Below, piece by piece: positions 25,388-37,732 of a stretch of 64,000 nt of DNA. The stretch lies in NCBI GenBank assembly GCA_963920665.1, contig OY987263.1, positions 26,958,547 to 27,022,546 on the forward strand, written 5' to 3'. The stretch comes from Straminergon stramineum (lineage: Eukaryota > Streptophyta > Bryopsida > Hypnales > Calliergonaceae). The translations under genes and the position numbers were made by a program. Each line of letters starts with the position of its first letter. The first letter of the stretch is position 1. The notes under the pieces were generated by a model. It made no database searches. It saw only the letters and a list, made by a program, of their open reading frames with translations, and was not told the origin of the DNA.

Positions 25388-25692
25388 GAGGTAGTCAAAG
25401 GCCACCGACATCAGGATACACTAAATGTCAATGCTTATGACATGGCAGCTTAAAATTTCTTATTTGCTTCAATCATAGAATCTAATCTTAGCAAAAATAG
25501 GGATTCTTTTATAATATTTTGTTGTTACTGTACTTCTGACAACAATTCACCTGCAGGAGCTTGGGTGGTGACACACTAATTTTACATGGAAATGTAATAA
25601 TCTCCAATATTGTCTGCATTTGCAGAGTGGGAGAGAAAGAACTCCAAGAAGAAGAAAAAAAGAACTCCAACCTTTTTTTATGGTGCTGTAAC

Positions 25693-25901
25693 TTAATCCT
25701 TAAACAACGTTAAGGATGAATTTTGTTTGATGGATGACAAAGAATCTTTCTATGTAGGACAATCTAAGTGCAATTGTTCATCTTTGAAAATTTTTGCAAA
25801 AAAGAGAGATCTTGCACAATAGTTTGACCTCCAATGATGTCACCCAATATCAAAAGGGATGGTATCCATTGCACAATATTGTACAATAGTTTGACCTCCA
25901 A

Positions 25902-25946
<45 letters not shown>

Positions 25947-26181
25947 GTGTGTGTGTATACAAAGTAAATGATGTCACACAATATCAAAAGGGATGGTATC
26001 CATTGTCACTATTGTAGCTTGGTGTTTAAGGGTTCACCTTGGAATAATGTGGCTCCCTATGACCAAAGGTAGTCACCAAAATACTTCAATCATAGAAAGA
26101 ATAAGTTTATTCTTTGTTTCTACAATTAGTAATGAAGTCATCTATCAAACCTATTAGATCTGTAGTCTATAGTGTCTTTAA
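25693..26181. mobile_element. TTAA-ended element (copy H), abutting copy E
   Basis: Starts TTAATCCTTAAACAACG and can be followed alongside 37304-37732 through several blocks: AATTGTTCATC, GTTTGACCTCCAATGA, CAAAAGGGATGGTATCC, ATTCTTTGTTTC, GAAGTCA. A segment of about 70 bases is duplicated within it (25813-25880 and again at 25880-26003). It ends at or next to the TTAA at 26178-26181 that begins copy E. Confidence 0.55.
25906..25957. repeat. AT microsatellite followed by GT repeat
   Basis: About 20 AT units run to 25944, followed by a short TG/GT run. It interrupts copy H. Confidence 0.9.
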
Positions 26182-26636
26182 CCCCTAAAGGACCAACCTT
26201 CGTTTTTTTGGCTGTATACCAATTTTAGGCAGGTATGTGTGGTTGGAGATTTCTATATTTTTGACCCAAATTTTCGTAGAAGGTGGGGACGAGGAATGTC
26301 TTTTAGATGCATTGAATCTCATGACATTTGGAAATACGAGTCAAAAGTTATGGCCTAATATGTTGCTTTTTTGTAACTGGGCAATCCGGGCAGATTTTTA
26401 AAAATCACTTTTTTCAAAAACTGAAATTCGAAATTGGTTTTCTAGAGTTATATATACTTGGAAAGCTTTGAATCATTCCATTTTGATCAAGGAGTCAAAA
26501 GTTATGAGAATTTTTTGCTTGTAGGCACTTATGGATTCTCTAAATAAACTTCAAAATCCTTTATCTTACTCAAATTTCAATATTTTTGGAAAAAAATAAA
26601 ATCATATGATGTAGATTGTTTATTGTAACATTTTCT
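26178..26636. mobile_element. TTAA-type element, right end missing (copy E)
   Basis: Left end TTAACCCCTAAAGGACC. The interior around 26330-26630 is similar to copy D, including GGAAAGCTTTGAATCATTCC. I found no matching right end before 28 kb, so it is probably truncated. Confidence 0.5.
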
Positions 26637-28040
26637 TTAAATCTTTTTCATTCCTACTTGAAATTTTTGTGTTTTAGTTTTGGATTGATTCTTAGATTTG
26701 ACTTCAAAACAACTTTACTACAATAATTCTACTTCATTCTTCTTTTAAAATTCAAATTCAAAATTTATATTTTATTTTAGTCATTTTCTTTGTATCCACC
26801 TATGTATTTATAAATATTAGATCTTTCAATAGTACAAAATATTTCATTATTTTATCTAAATAATTTATTTTAATGAATTTCATTAATATTTTATAAAAAG
26901 AATTAGGTAATTTTACATTTTTAATATTTTAATATTTTTTAATTCTAAGTGGAATTGAATCAACATTATTGAACTTCATAGAACATTGACTTAATTGTGT
27001 AGTTCTAGATAGATAAAATCTAAATCTAGAGAATCCAAAAGCCCCCTCCTGCTCAATGTTAATTCTGGGGGGAATTTATCTCTAACTTAACTTATCCTAG
27101 ATGTTAATTAGCCACATGGGTAAGTGATTTTCCAAATATTTTCAATCAGCACTGTATCGATTCCATTTGGGTCAGGTCTAAGGATTTGTCAGTTCTTTTT
27201 TAATATAGTAATCCATGTAACCCAAATGGATCAATTCAATTACACCTAATTCCTTTCTAAAATTGATCTATACAAATTCTTGTCTGAAAATTGTCGTTTC
27301 TATTTATGAGAACCTATGGTCACTTTCACATATATCTATTTTCAACAATTTTGAAAATTCACAGTTAGTTCATTTGGTGTCCAAAAAATGCACTAGAAGG
27401 GAATCTAAAACAATATTTTGAATTTCAACAAGTTCCAACCAAAAATTTATGCAACCAAGAATTAGAAACAATGTTCCGTTGCATAATATTAGGACACATT
27501 TCAGCAAGGTTACCACAACATGAATTGGTGACTTCATCTTGAACTTGCTCCATGAAAATCCAAAAAAATTCTAGTGCTCCATCCCCTACTAAACAACCAA
27601 GGTGAATTGACCTTGTCATTCCCCCATGTTTTACCTCGGGGGAAAACATTAGAAATTTTCATTTGCCACCTATGATAAAATTTGGAAATTTTGAACTCAA
27701 GTAAGGAATCACAGACCTCAAATTAGCTAGGAGAGGTGAAGAAATATAAAATATGGTAAAACCATCCATTATCAACTAAGCCCCATGGGCAATCTATAGG
27801 TACCAAGAAATTCAATAGAAAAGTAATTGATTTCTAACCATTAGATCTTAGTTTCTGACCATCTTTTAACCATCAATGTCATGACACATCAACTTGGTTT
27901 TGAGAGTCGAAGTAATCTTTGAATGAACACTAGTGAAAGACTCTATGTGATGGAGATGGGTCCATGTCAACTTTTGACTACAAAAATTCATGATAATTTC
28001 AATTCAAGGCAAAAAATTACCAAATTTTTTTTGCAATTCC
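26637..28040. other. AT-rich spacer
   Basis: No supported gene. A minus-strand frame at 27649-27425 (74 codons) resembles no family I know. Confidence 0.35.
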
Positions 28041-29399
28041 CATGATTTCTATCTTTCTATAGGGTAGAAAAATTTACATTGCCTACAGCTGGTCCAGATC
28101 ATGCACAGAATGCTTAAGTGGTTGGTAATGGGTGGTTCTACTATATGGGACAATTTTTTGCATTTACCCTTGATTGGGGCAAGGAGTGGGTCAATTCCCC
28201 TTGGCGGCCTGCCCCCACTAAACCCCTTCCACGAATCAGGACCGAACCTTCCCAATCCTCCCACGTTTCATGTCAGTTTACCATCCAGTCATCATTCATC
28301 CACAATTCATCCATCCATCCATCCACCTCAGTCATCATCGTGTTCCGTGTGAGCACTAGCTACAGTTGTTTGTAGTGCTAAGCTAGCTAGATCTCCACCC
28401 GTCTTTTGGCTCCCCAACTGCGCACACATTCCCCAGCCCAACAGAATTTCTCCACTCATTCTCAAACACAGACATTCTTCCACTCACGGCCTTCATTGCA
28501 AGGTCCAGAATCCAGAATTCTGGTACCTTGCAGTGCGTAGTGTCGGCCACACTCTGGCAGAGAGAGAGAGAGAAAGAGAGAGAGACTAGTGCAGTGTAGA
28601 GAGAGACTCCATCATTCAGCAGCTTTTGGAGTTCAATTCAGTTTGCAGTTGCAGTTGCAATCCAAGCGCATTCCTCATGGTGTATGTACAGCTGCTGGTG
28701 GATCAGAGTTCACAGAAACCATGGTGAATCTTACGTTACGAAGCTTGGTAGTATAAGCATGCTGGGGTACGACGTCTTACTACATGACAACTTGGTCGTC
28801 TAACTTGCGCTTGCATTGGCACTACAAACATAATGCCGTAGCGTTCACTTGGTTTCCGGGAAGCATTTCGGGCACCGTTCCCCGTTGTGTGCTTCCTTTC
28901 GATCTGGTGCCGCAAACGTGACCCTCGTGCTTACTTCATTGCTTGAGCTCATGGTTGTAAGCTTCTAGTCGACGTCATCTAGATCCGATCGCGAGCTAGC
29001 TCGGTACCGGTGGTAATTTCTAGCACTAGCTCTCTTTCTCTTTGGTATAGTTTGTAAAGAGGAACGATTTGCAAGACTTCTGATTTATCTGGAGCCACTG
29101 GACTGGAGAGTGTCCATTTGTTTCTGAAGTTGAATTGAGGTTCTGGCCGGGCCAAGCTTTCCAAACGAACTTTACTTGTGCAGGTGAGGTTCTTTTTTAC
29201 TTCCATTCGTGTTCATTGAATGATTGATATCCAGTGGGATTTCTGTTTTAGTCGTGTAGCTTGTATTCTTACTGTGGTCCTTGCTTGTACATAGACTGTA
29301 AGGTGATTTCTTGGAGCTTTCGTTGATTGTGAGGCTGAGAGTGAATTGGGGTTACTACTGAACCAAGTGGTGTGGAATTTCGAAGTACAGGCTTCGAGT
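28041..29399 (+). promoter_or_regulatory. Promoter and spliced leader of the cyclotransferase gene
   Basis: The sequence changes from AT-rich spacer to a GC-richer region at about 28.1 kb. It contains CATC repeats (about 28312-28327), a GA-rich run at 28560-28605 and long stretches without a useful coding frame, as in plant leaders. A leader intron is likely at 29184-29390: donor CAG-GTGAGG, acceptor TACAG, nine bases before the ATG at 29400. Promoter elements could not be fixed with confidence. Confidence 0.5.
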
Positions 29400-32320
29400 A
29401 TGGTGCTGTGGGTGTTTGGCTACGGGTCGTTAGTGTGGAAGGCGGGGTTTGAGTACGATGAACGTGTGGTAGGGTTCATCAAAGGATACACACGTGTTTT
29501 CAATCAAGGTATAACTTAGAAACTTGAGGTTTACCCATGTTCTGTGTGTCAGACTAGCATTATTGTCCCCAAGGATATGGATAAATTCCGCGAGCGTTTG
29601 TCCAGTAGTAGATTAACTGAATAGATGAACATTCCGATATCAAGGTTACTGCCTCTGGCTATTTAACCTTCCGTCCACGGTTGAAACAATAGTGATGGGT
29701 TTTGAGCGCTCTTTTCAAATCGTGAATCATTTGGGAGGATGTTATGAATAGATTTCTTGTATAATTTGTGGGTTTTTTGTGTAGCTAGCACTGATCACCG
29801 AGGGACACCTGAGTACCCCGGGAGGACGGTCACACTGGAGCCTCAAGAAGGTGCACGGACGGCGGGCTGTGCTTACCGAGTCTCTGGCTATGATGCTGAA
29901 CAGCTTGTACTCTCGGTAATTTTATTGTGAGCTTGATCACTTTTGCATTCAACGATTGTTTTGATGAGTTATGAAGGTCATGATTGAAGTGGAAAGGAAG
30001 GAGTTTTACTACTGCCCAACCTTGATATTTGAGTGGCAAAATCTTCTGTTTGTTGGTCTGGCGTTTTCCTTGGTCGAAGCATACCTTTATACGCATTCAT
30101 TGTTGTTCGCATTTTGAACTACGGACTTGATAATCCTGTCGGTAGGTTTGACAAGGTTATCAAGACGTTTCTTGAATTTTGAATGTCTCGATTTGTACTT
30201 AATTTTTGGTTGATTGAAGGGCTTGAATTGGGCAGAAGAGGTATAGGTTATAACCGTCCTCTCACCAGCCAGCCCACAAGAGATGGTGACATTGTTGCCT
30301 CTAAAACTTGGCATTATGTTGTGTGCAAATTGCATCCATGTGTTAGTTTTCTTGGTGCTCATTTTTCTGTCAGCACTTGTTTGTTGGGTGCAGTATCTGG
30401 AGCTACGAGAGTTCGAGTACGACATACGGGCTTTTGTTGATTTTTTCACAGTAAGTACTTTTACACTTCTGTCGCATGTTGCTTGGGATGGAATCTATTT
30501 CTCTCACTGCACAATTCAACCCAGGCCAAAATCTTGAGACTACATGTGAAAGGCTTTTGAGTCGATGTGATTGTGCTTTCTACTCATGTGTTTGTGTTTG
30601 TGTTTGACATACGTTGGTGGATTTTTTTTTATCTTTTATTGCAGGATGAGTCACCAAATAAACCTGCAATTACAGGGGTTCTGGTGTACATTGGGTCCCC
30701 AAACAGATTGAAGAATCAGTACTACCTGGGACCAGCTCCTCTCCGGGATATGGCCAGGTGAGCTATAAGCTTGTTTACATGTGACATTGAAGAAGAAGTG
30801 TTAGTAGGGCATTTAAAAAAAATAGCAATGCCGTTTCGTGTACTATTTGCGTTCGGTTTACTCCCCGATTGTGTGTTTCTAGAGCATGTTCTTACCATCT
30901 CCGTTGATCATGGCAGTCAAATTGCGACGGCAAAAGGTCCTGCTGGTCCAAACTACGAGTACTTGTTCCGGCTGGAAGAAGCTCTCTGTGAAATCGGTAA
31001 GTCTTTCTTCATTGTGGTACACATTTGAGCTACTTATTTTTGTTCTATTGGGAATGCATGTGATTGTGGACATTGAGATCGCACTCTTTGGTCGATTGGA
31101 GTTTCACAAATAGTAGCTAGGTTGGAGCATTATATACAATAGAACCTCTCTAAGGTAATAACCTCTCTAAGGTAATATTGATTGCTTGGTCCTAGTTTAA
31201 GGTTCTTTCCCACCTGGCATTAGGGTGGTGGGATTTGAGTGTAGCGAGAGTTGTGTTACGTATAGTGGGAGGCCTGAGGGGGGAGGGCTTCGACTATATT
31301 AAGCATTGGAAAACCAAGTTAAAATCATGCCATAATTGTGGAAGATAAATGTTACAATGCCTAGCACTGTAAGCACTGCCACTCTGTCATATAATGGGAG
31401 GATATTTATATAGGAGGTTGGCAACTCAATGCTTAACGTGATGGGAGTTCTCACTTGTAGAGTTTTTTGTCCACTAAACCTCCATGGCTAGTAATGTGGC
31501 ATGGAGTTCAAAGTGTTGTTGAGGCTAGTAATGGCAAAGTTTTTTTAAAGGACTCCCCATTAAGAAGTAGTAACAAATTCAAGGAAAATGTAGATTTCAG
31601 GAGATTGTAGAAGTTCTTACGTACTTGGGTTGAGGGAGGCCATTATAAAAGAGCCACTTGCTTCATCCATGTGCTTACCCTTTTCCAATATCAACCCTGT
31701 CACCATGAACAACCACTATGTTAAAGTTTAAACCCTTCTCAGAAGAATTAGTTCTGTTGTTGCTCTCATCCGAACCCTAATCCCACTTGCTTTGTCCATG
31801 TGCTTACCCTTTTCCCTTAGCTTGTATCTAGGGCTAGGTCAAAACAAACCTTTAGCTTGTATATAAATGTTGTTACTCCAATGACCCTACCTAAATGTAA
31901 TAACCTCTCTAGAGTAAAATATAGTCAATCCAATTGTGACCCTCATACTTTAGTAAGGTTCTATTGTAGTGGTACCACTAGTTACTTGTGCCCCTATGGC
32001 ATATTCAAGGGAACTACTCTACTCTTCATTCCCTCACTTGGATCTTCGGATCGGAGTTCTTCTTAATTGAAAGGTTGGGTATACAAACATATGGCTTTCT
32101 TTGGCTTGTCTTTTTTAGATGCAATGTTGAAATGCAACATGATGGTGCAGGTTGTGAGGACGAGTACATCATTGAACTTGCTAATGAGGTTCGAAAACTC
32201 TTAAGAGTATACGAAGATGCTGAGCTCCTACAAGATTTGGAGCAAGAGAAGTTGCTCCAAGTTTTTGAGGATGGGAAGTTGCCTAAAGGTTATGATGATG
32301 ACGACAAGTACGAGAATTGA
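29400..32320 (+). CDS. GGCT2: ChaC-type gamma-glutamyl cyclotransferase (GGCT2-like)
   Basis: Six exons with GT-AG borders and matching phase: 29400-29508, 29785-29915, 30394-30450, 30645-30757, 30917-30996 and 32151-32320, giving 219 residues. The enzyme cleaves glutathione to 5-oxoproline and Cys-Gly in the cytosol as part of glutathione recycling. Visible signatures are the N-terminal VFGYGSLVW (residues 5-13), the [16 protein letters not shown] block, [10 protein letters not shown] (81-90) where Glu83 is in the expected position of the catalytic acid, then YYLGPAP and [10 protein letters not shown]. The order and spacing match plant GGCT2 proteins as I remember them. The C-terminus after the conserved helix is an acidic tail of about 45 residues with two LL-V-ED-L units. 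The last intron (1154 bases) is enlarged by a DNA transposon at 31137-31966. Plus or minus frames in the introns (for example 30449-30087 minus) are shadows. Confidence 0.95.
31137..31966. mobile_element. Pogo/mariner-like non-autonomous element in the last intron
   Basis: Flanked by TA on each side (31135-31136 and 31967-31968). The left end reads CAATAGAACCTCTCTAAGG and the right end AAGGTTCTATTG, inverted. Repeated AACCTCTCTA units near both ends and an inner TTGGTCC are typical of plant pogo-like (Lemi1-type) elements, as known from Arabidopsis. 830 bases, no transposase frame. Inside, the block TCCATGTGCTTACCCTTTTC occurs twice (about 31667 and 31796). Confidence 0.75.
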
Positions 32321-33395
32321 AAAGCTGCTAGAGAATTGCTAAGGAATTGCTAGATAAAACAGCAGCATTCTTTTGTTTAAATTAACATTTCCACGTGAAC
32401 CACCACAAATCAATGTGGTCCATGCTGGGTGCCATAGTTCATGACTTTGGCCAACTAATCTGGAACCTATTTGTTTAGCAATCTCGTAGACAGTGTGCAT
32501 ACTTTGTACACCAGTACATTAAACCTCATTTTTTTATGCATCACTGCCCATGCCAAGATGAGTTCTGTTCAACTTTTGACATCAATAAGTGTGGTGGAAG
32601 CTTAAGCTTATTTGGAATTGGGTTGTGTTTCGATCACATGAACAGGACTTGTTGTTAGTAAGGTAGAACAATCCAGTGTCATCAGTCACCCAATTCCAAC
32701 ATCTAGTGGACCCTCCCATTTGCGTCAGCCATCCACCCATTACAAAAATCTCATTCCTGTAGCAACTCTTTTGCATGTTGATAATGCACTTGGGGAAGGG
32801 ACACGTCACTCAGTGTGTCCTTTAGCATGGGTCTACCCAGTCACACTTAACCATTTTATTCCCACAACAAACTTGAAAAAATCACAGAAAATTCATTTCT
32901 TGTCAGAATGTCTTTATTCTACTTCCTAAAGGATTCTCTCAAACTTCTCAATCTCTACAAAACTAAGTTCCAGGAGTCTCCAAGGAACCTACAAATTGCT
33001 TCTCCAAGGAATCTACAGAAGATAGCTTGGTAATAGGCATGTTTCCCTCAGTTCTTTTATTGCACAGTCGGCATGGTTGTGCTGCTTTGAACCTTTATGC
33101 TCTTGCCATGAGCCCATGCTTTCTTATTTTCTATTGCATCCAAGTTGACTTTTTATAAAGGTGGTGAATCAATAAGGGATTGAAGCATGTACCTGTACTG
33201 GAAGCTTAGTGATTTTTCAACTGGGTTCACTGGATTGCAAAGTACCCATAACTTGTGATGGCAAATGCTCACAGAAGTGTGGGCGGATCTGCTGAGGATG
33301 GTGTGGAATGTGTGGTCACAAAGCTTTGACTCCTTGCTTTGTCTCATTCACTGGTTTCGATATGCTTGAATGGTACGGAGTAGTTTTTGTAATGG
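32321..33395. other. 3' region of the cyclotransferase gene and spacer
   Basis: The first few hundred bases are probably the 3' untranslated region. An inverted partner of the repeat at 36707-36893 lies at 32659-32859. No other gene is supported. Confidence 0.4.
32659..32859. repeat. Dispersed repeat, inverted relative to 36707-36893
   Basis: Blocks such as CAATTCCAACATCTAGTGGA and CATCCACCCATTAC occur here and in reverse complement at 36707-36893. The left end reads TAAGGTAGAACAATCC. Two frames overlapping it (32809-32582 minus and 32720-32929 plus) are shadows. Confidence 0.6.
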
Positions 33396-33704
33396 TAAGG
33401 TAGTCTGCTCTTAAACTGACCTTTTAAGAGCTGATTGCACTTTGGGGAAGATAAACTTCTTGAAATAATTTTCAGTAAATTTTTGTAGGAAGTAAAATGG
33501 AATTGACATCTAACCCAAGTCGTTTCATATTTTTTGGATCTTTGTGGAATTAGTTACAAAATTTTGAAGTTGAAACACAATGATCACTAAAAGCATACAC
33601 CACCTCTTGAAATGTACACTCTTGGTACATTGAAGAAAGCAAAATGTACATTAGTGTTAGAGGTCACTTTTAGAGCAAGGTCGCTTTTTGAACACCCTAC
33701 CTTA
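33396..33704. mobile_element. MITE with TAAGGTAG ends, copy 1
   Basis: Begins TAAGGTAGTCTGCTC and ends ACACCCTACCTTA. The interior GAATTGACATCTAACCCAAG plus TCGTTTCATATTTTTTGGA is shared with 59526-59853. 309 bases, non-coding. Confidence 0.7.
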
Positions 33705-35469
33705 GTGCAAGCATGTTGGTGGCTTTGATTTGGGTGAAAGTGAAAGGATTTTACTTACATAATTGTGTGCAACTACAATAAATGTGCTTCACTAACCTTC
33801 GAAGAATTCAGAGTATTTTTTGGTAGAAATTGCGAAAAAAATTGTAAGAAGAAATCATAGCAATCACAAAGTACTCTTGAAAAATCTGAAAATTTCACCA
33901 TATACAGCCATATGTAGTTGTACCATCAAAGTGAAGAATATCATGATATAAACCAAGTTTTGTGTCATTCTATAAATTAGAATTTAGTATATCATGGTTA
34001 TTGGCCCGGAGTTCAGGTTGCAATGAAAAGTTCAAAATCGGAATAGAGTCTAAATTTAAGAATTACAAAAAATTCCATGTTAATATGTAAAATTAAAATC
34101 TAGGCTAAAGAACTAGAAATTGCCAAAACACTAGAAATAAATCTTATGTGATTCATGCACAGTTTGTGCTTTTATGTCAAAATAAAAAATCAATACTTCA
34201 AGGAAGGAATTTCAACTAGCATCTGGTATAAATACATTCAAAGAACTCCTTCAAAAAAATTGGATGAAGTCCATTAAATATTTTTCAATCACTTGCTACT
34301 TTGTGGATCTATAGGTGCTCCAAGGCTATTTTAAGATGTTAACTTCATGACAAAAGAAGAGAGCAAAAGAATCTTTAATTCTACATTTTACAATGGTAAT
34401 GATAACAAAATATCTTAAGCAATATATTCTATATATAATTCTATTGTAAATGAATGATATCATGTAGATCTAATTGCATAAGTTTCAATGTTTTGGATAT
34501 GGTTACTAGCACATAATTTGAGTTCCATGGCAAATTAACACATTGACTACAAAAAAATCTTAAGTTTATTTGATGTATGATCCAAAAGTGGATAGTCTTG
34601 AATGAGGCACCACTTACAAATTCTAAAAAGAAGATAGAAAAATAATTAAGTGTTAGTTGCAATGATCTAATACTAGTAAACAATATTAGTCACTGAAGAT
34701 CCCATTTAATATTTTGTGGTCGTTGCTTGACCATGAGAAATTTTTTTCGATTTTATTTTATTTATCTTGTCCATATCACATTTTTTTTGGTATATTTCAG
34801 AATAAAAAACAATGCACTCAAATTTTTTTATGGAGAAAGAATGTAAAGTAATCAATAGAATAAAATTACTTATTGTGTAGAAAAAATATTGATATTTTTA
34901 ACATCATATCTTTATTTTCCTATATAATGTAATAAATAAAAATGAAGATTTAGTCAATCAAGAAAGAAGTTCAAAATAACTAGGAATACTACAAAATTGA
35001 CTCATTAAAACACACCACCAAATTCCATCAAACCCAAATTTGGATGCTTCATTGAGTTTTGTCATATATTTTTTTTCTAACATCTTCAAACTCCCGTTCC
35101 TGGTCCTTCTTTTAAGGTACTTTTAAGATGAACTCTATTATCTTTAGACTTTTATAACCAACTAGGATGGTTCTCATACTTCCCACGTTGTGTGGTCTAT
35201 TTTATGAATATTATTAAAAAAAAGCTATTTGTTTATAAGCTAAATAGAACATGATATACTTAAGGCATGGTAAACATTAGTACCACGTGTGAGATTGAAT
35301 TAAATTAGGAAAGAATGATTTTGGAAATGTAATATTTTGTATACAAATTGATAATAAATAGGTGCTAACTTTTGTGAATTTTTTCAAGGTGTTCTCCTCA
35401 AATAGAATTCATGGTCTGAAAATACTGGTAATATTGTGATAAATATGAATCAAAATAGGAAAACTTTCT
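33705..35469. other. AT-rich spacer
   Basis: AT-rich, no gene or clear repeat end recognised. The minus frame 34683-34441 is not supported. Confidence 0.4.
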
Positions 35470-35700
35470 ATCACTAGAGTTAAACCTTAAAGGACATATT
35501 GGTAATTATGGAAATCATCCCTTTGGATATTGTGAGAAGCATCAAGTGAATTTTAAAAATGCAAAACCCCTCATTTGAAGTCAACCTATTGTACAAGACC
35601 TCCCCTTTTCACAACAAGATTTTGGGGATGAATAATTGCACTTCTATACTACACATAAGGATTCTCTATCATTCATCAAACTCAAAACTTTTGTGCTATC
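35470..35700. repeat. Fragment of the TTAA family seen at 37304
   Basis: Contains GGAAATCATCCCTTTGGATA and TATTGTACAAGACCTCCCC, matching the reverse complement of 37347-37520. The ends are not preserved. Confidence 0.5.
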
Positions 35701-35710
35701 ATTTATGAGT

Positions 35711-35828
35711 TAAGGTAAACTATCCCATTGTGGTCTAGATTATATTAGTGATGTACATTTTAGAACTTGAATGTACACCACCAACATGATTTAGCCCACA
35801 ATGGTTTGGAATGGGATAGTTTACCTTA
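35711..35828. mobile_element. Small MITE with inverted TAAGGTAAACTATCCCATT ends
   Basis: Left TAAGGTAAACTATCCCATT and right AATGGGATAGTTTACCTTA are exact reverse complements over about 19 bases. Total 118 bases; it could fold almost fully. Confidence 0.75.
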
Positions 35829-36229
35829 GTGAAGAGCACACTTTAATGTAACATGTGTTGGTAATGTGATGACTAAGTAAATTTGGACTAAGGCTAGCAT
35901 TCCTATTACCAAGCATAGTTGCTCTAATTATTATTGGAGAAGCTATTTGTCAACTCCCTTGCTTACCAATGAGGCAAAGGTCTTTTTTGTAGCCTTGAAA
36001 AGGAGACCCTACACACATAACACAATCGTCTTCTATGGCTCCTTAGCCAACCCCAATCTTTGCATTAACTGATAAGTCCCATCCAAGCATCTAGGGAGGC
36101 ATAATACCTTCCTAGAATGAGGAGGTCAATTGTTTGGTTATACATTATTATAAAGCCATTTGCAAGAAGAATCAAGACATTCCGATAAGAAATGAATTTT
36201 TTGTGATTTTTCAAAGTTTGTAGTGGGAC

Positions 36230-36706
36230 TAAGGTAAAACAACCCATTATGGGCCTTTTACCCATTGTGGACTCTTGAGAATGCCCCCATTATGGTTTTC
36301 TTTTAGTTATTGAGATTTTGGCCACATTCAATGTCTTAGCTAATTGGAATGGAGTAATTAGTGACCTCAATAGGAACTTTTAGTTTTTTTAGTGTTAGTT
36401 CATTGTAGGAAGTGCCTTTTTTCAAGTCTTCTATATTAGAAAATATTGTGACTACAATAGGTGAGTAAGATGAGTGTTATGGATCAGTTTTGGTTGGTTT
36501 TGGGGTATTCTATAGACTCTTTTAGGTGGTGATGGGCTGAACACTTCTAAAACTCATAACAAATTCACACTTTGTCGAAAAAATATAGTTTCAAATGCTC
36601 TTGCCATTTCTATCACTTGACTTTCTTTGGAAAATAAAGTAGAAAATTTCAGAAATGACAAGAGGGCAAACCCCCCATTTGGTCCGTAATGGGCTGTTTT
36701 ACCTTA
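36230..36706. mobile_element. MITE with TAAGGTAAAACA ends (uninterrupted copy)
   Basis: Left TAAGGTAAAACAACCCATTA, right TAATGGGCTGTTTTACCTTA, inverted with one or two mismatches. The interior (for example TTAGAAAATATTGTGACTAC and GTGAGTAAGATGA) is shared with 49861-51651, where it is split by a CACTA element. 477 bases, no gene. Confidence 0.7.
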
Positions 36707-36893
36707 AATGGGGTGAAGGGTGGGTAGACCTATGCTAAACCCCACTCTGACATGTCACCTCCCTCCCCAAGTGCATTGCCATGTTGCTGAAGGGTTTCTA
36801 CGATAGTGGTAATGGGTGGGTGACTAACGCAAACGGGAGGGTCCACTAGATGTTGGAATTGGGTGATTGACAACATTGGGTTGTCTTATCTTG
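36707..36893. repeat. Dispersed repeat, inverted partner of 32659-32859
   Basis: Follows the previous MITE without a gap. Contains GTCCACTAGATGTTGGAATT and ends near GGGTTGTCTTATCTTGC. See 32659-32859. Confidence 0.6.
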
Positions 36894-37303
36894 CAAAGAG
36901 TTCCCATTTGACTTACTCTAAATCCAAAAACTCCATGACAAACATAATTGTTCAACACCCAATGTCGTCTATGCCATGTGGGCATAACTTAAGCTTAGTG
37001 CAAGAGATCACGCACTTTAATTTCCATAAACCCCTAATGTTCTGGACTCTGTGCAGAAGCCAGCTATTGATGTCAGGTACTGCTATTAGAGTTTTCTTTC
37101 GAGATGTATTTTTTATGTAAGTGTTATGTACATTTTGGAGATACACTAGCACGTTTGTTGTGTTAATTGACACCAACAGTGACGCAATTGAAGTACAATG
37201 CAAGCATGAGAGGGACGCCTGATGTGCACTGCCAGCCCATGCTTATCCCATTGTTTGTCCCATATGATGTCCCATAGACAGTCTGTAGTTCCAAAAATGC
37301 ACA

Positions 37304-37732
37304 TTAACCCTTAAAACAATGCTACGGCCATTTTTCGGCTGACGAATGGCAAATAATCTTTTTGTATACAACAGAAGTGTAATTGTTCATCCTTGGAATT
37401 CTGTGCAAAAAGGGGAAATCATGCACAATAGTTAGTTGACCTCCAATGAACATTTATAAAAAAAGAAGAAGTAGATGATGTCATACAATACCAAAAGGGA
37501 TGATTTCCATTGTCACTTGCCAAGCAATTAAGGATCATTGGATGAAAATGTGTAATATAATTATAAATTCATATTTTTAATCCTTAATTCTAGAAGGACA
37601 TTGCTCCCCATGACCGAGGTAGGCACCAAAACACTCTTATTATTGGTCTAAAAGGTGCATTCTTTGTTTCCGCAATGAACAATGAAGTCAACCATCGTAT
37701 ATTTTTTGTTCTCAACGTCCTTCAAGGATTAA
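37304..37732. mobile_element. TTAA-ended element (copy G, most complete of its family)
   Basis: Begins TTAACCCTTAAAACAATG and ends CGTCCTTCAAGGATTAA. The inverted ends are imperfect (TTAAyCCTT) and bordered by TTAA. 429 bases. Related pieces lie at about 14480, 20550, 25693, 35470 and 41330, in both orientations. Confidence 0.6.

Noticed and set aside
25163..25453. 96-codon plus frame and its minus counterpart
   Set aside because: Both are produced by the palindrome at 25280-25387.
27425..27649. 74-codon minus frame as a transposase or reverse transcriptase fragment
   Set aside because: No motif of either family could be seen.
8400..28000. Intact LTR retrotransposon
   Set aside because: No gag-pol frame, primer-binding site or pair of long terminal repeats was recognised.
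30087..30449. 120-codon minus-strand frame
   Set aside because: Antisense to intron 2 and exon 3 of the well-supported cyclotransferase gene.
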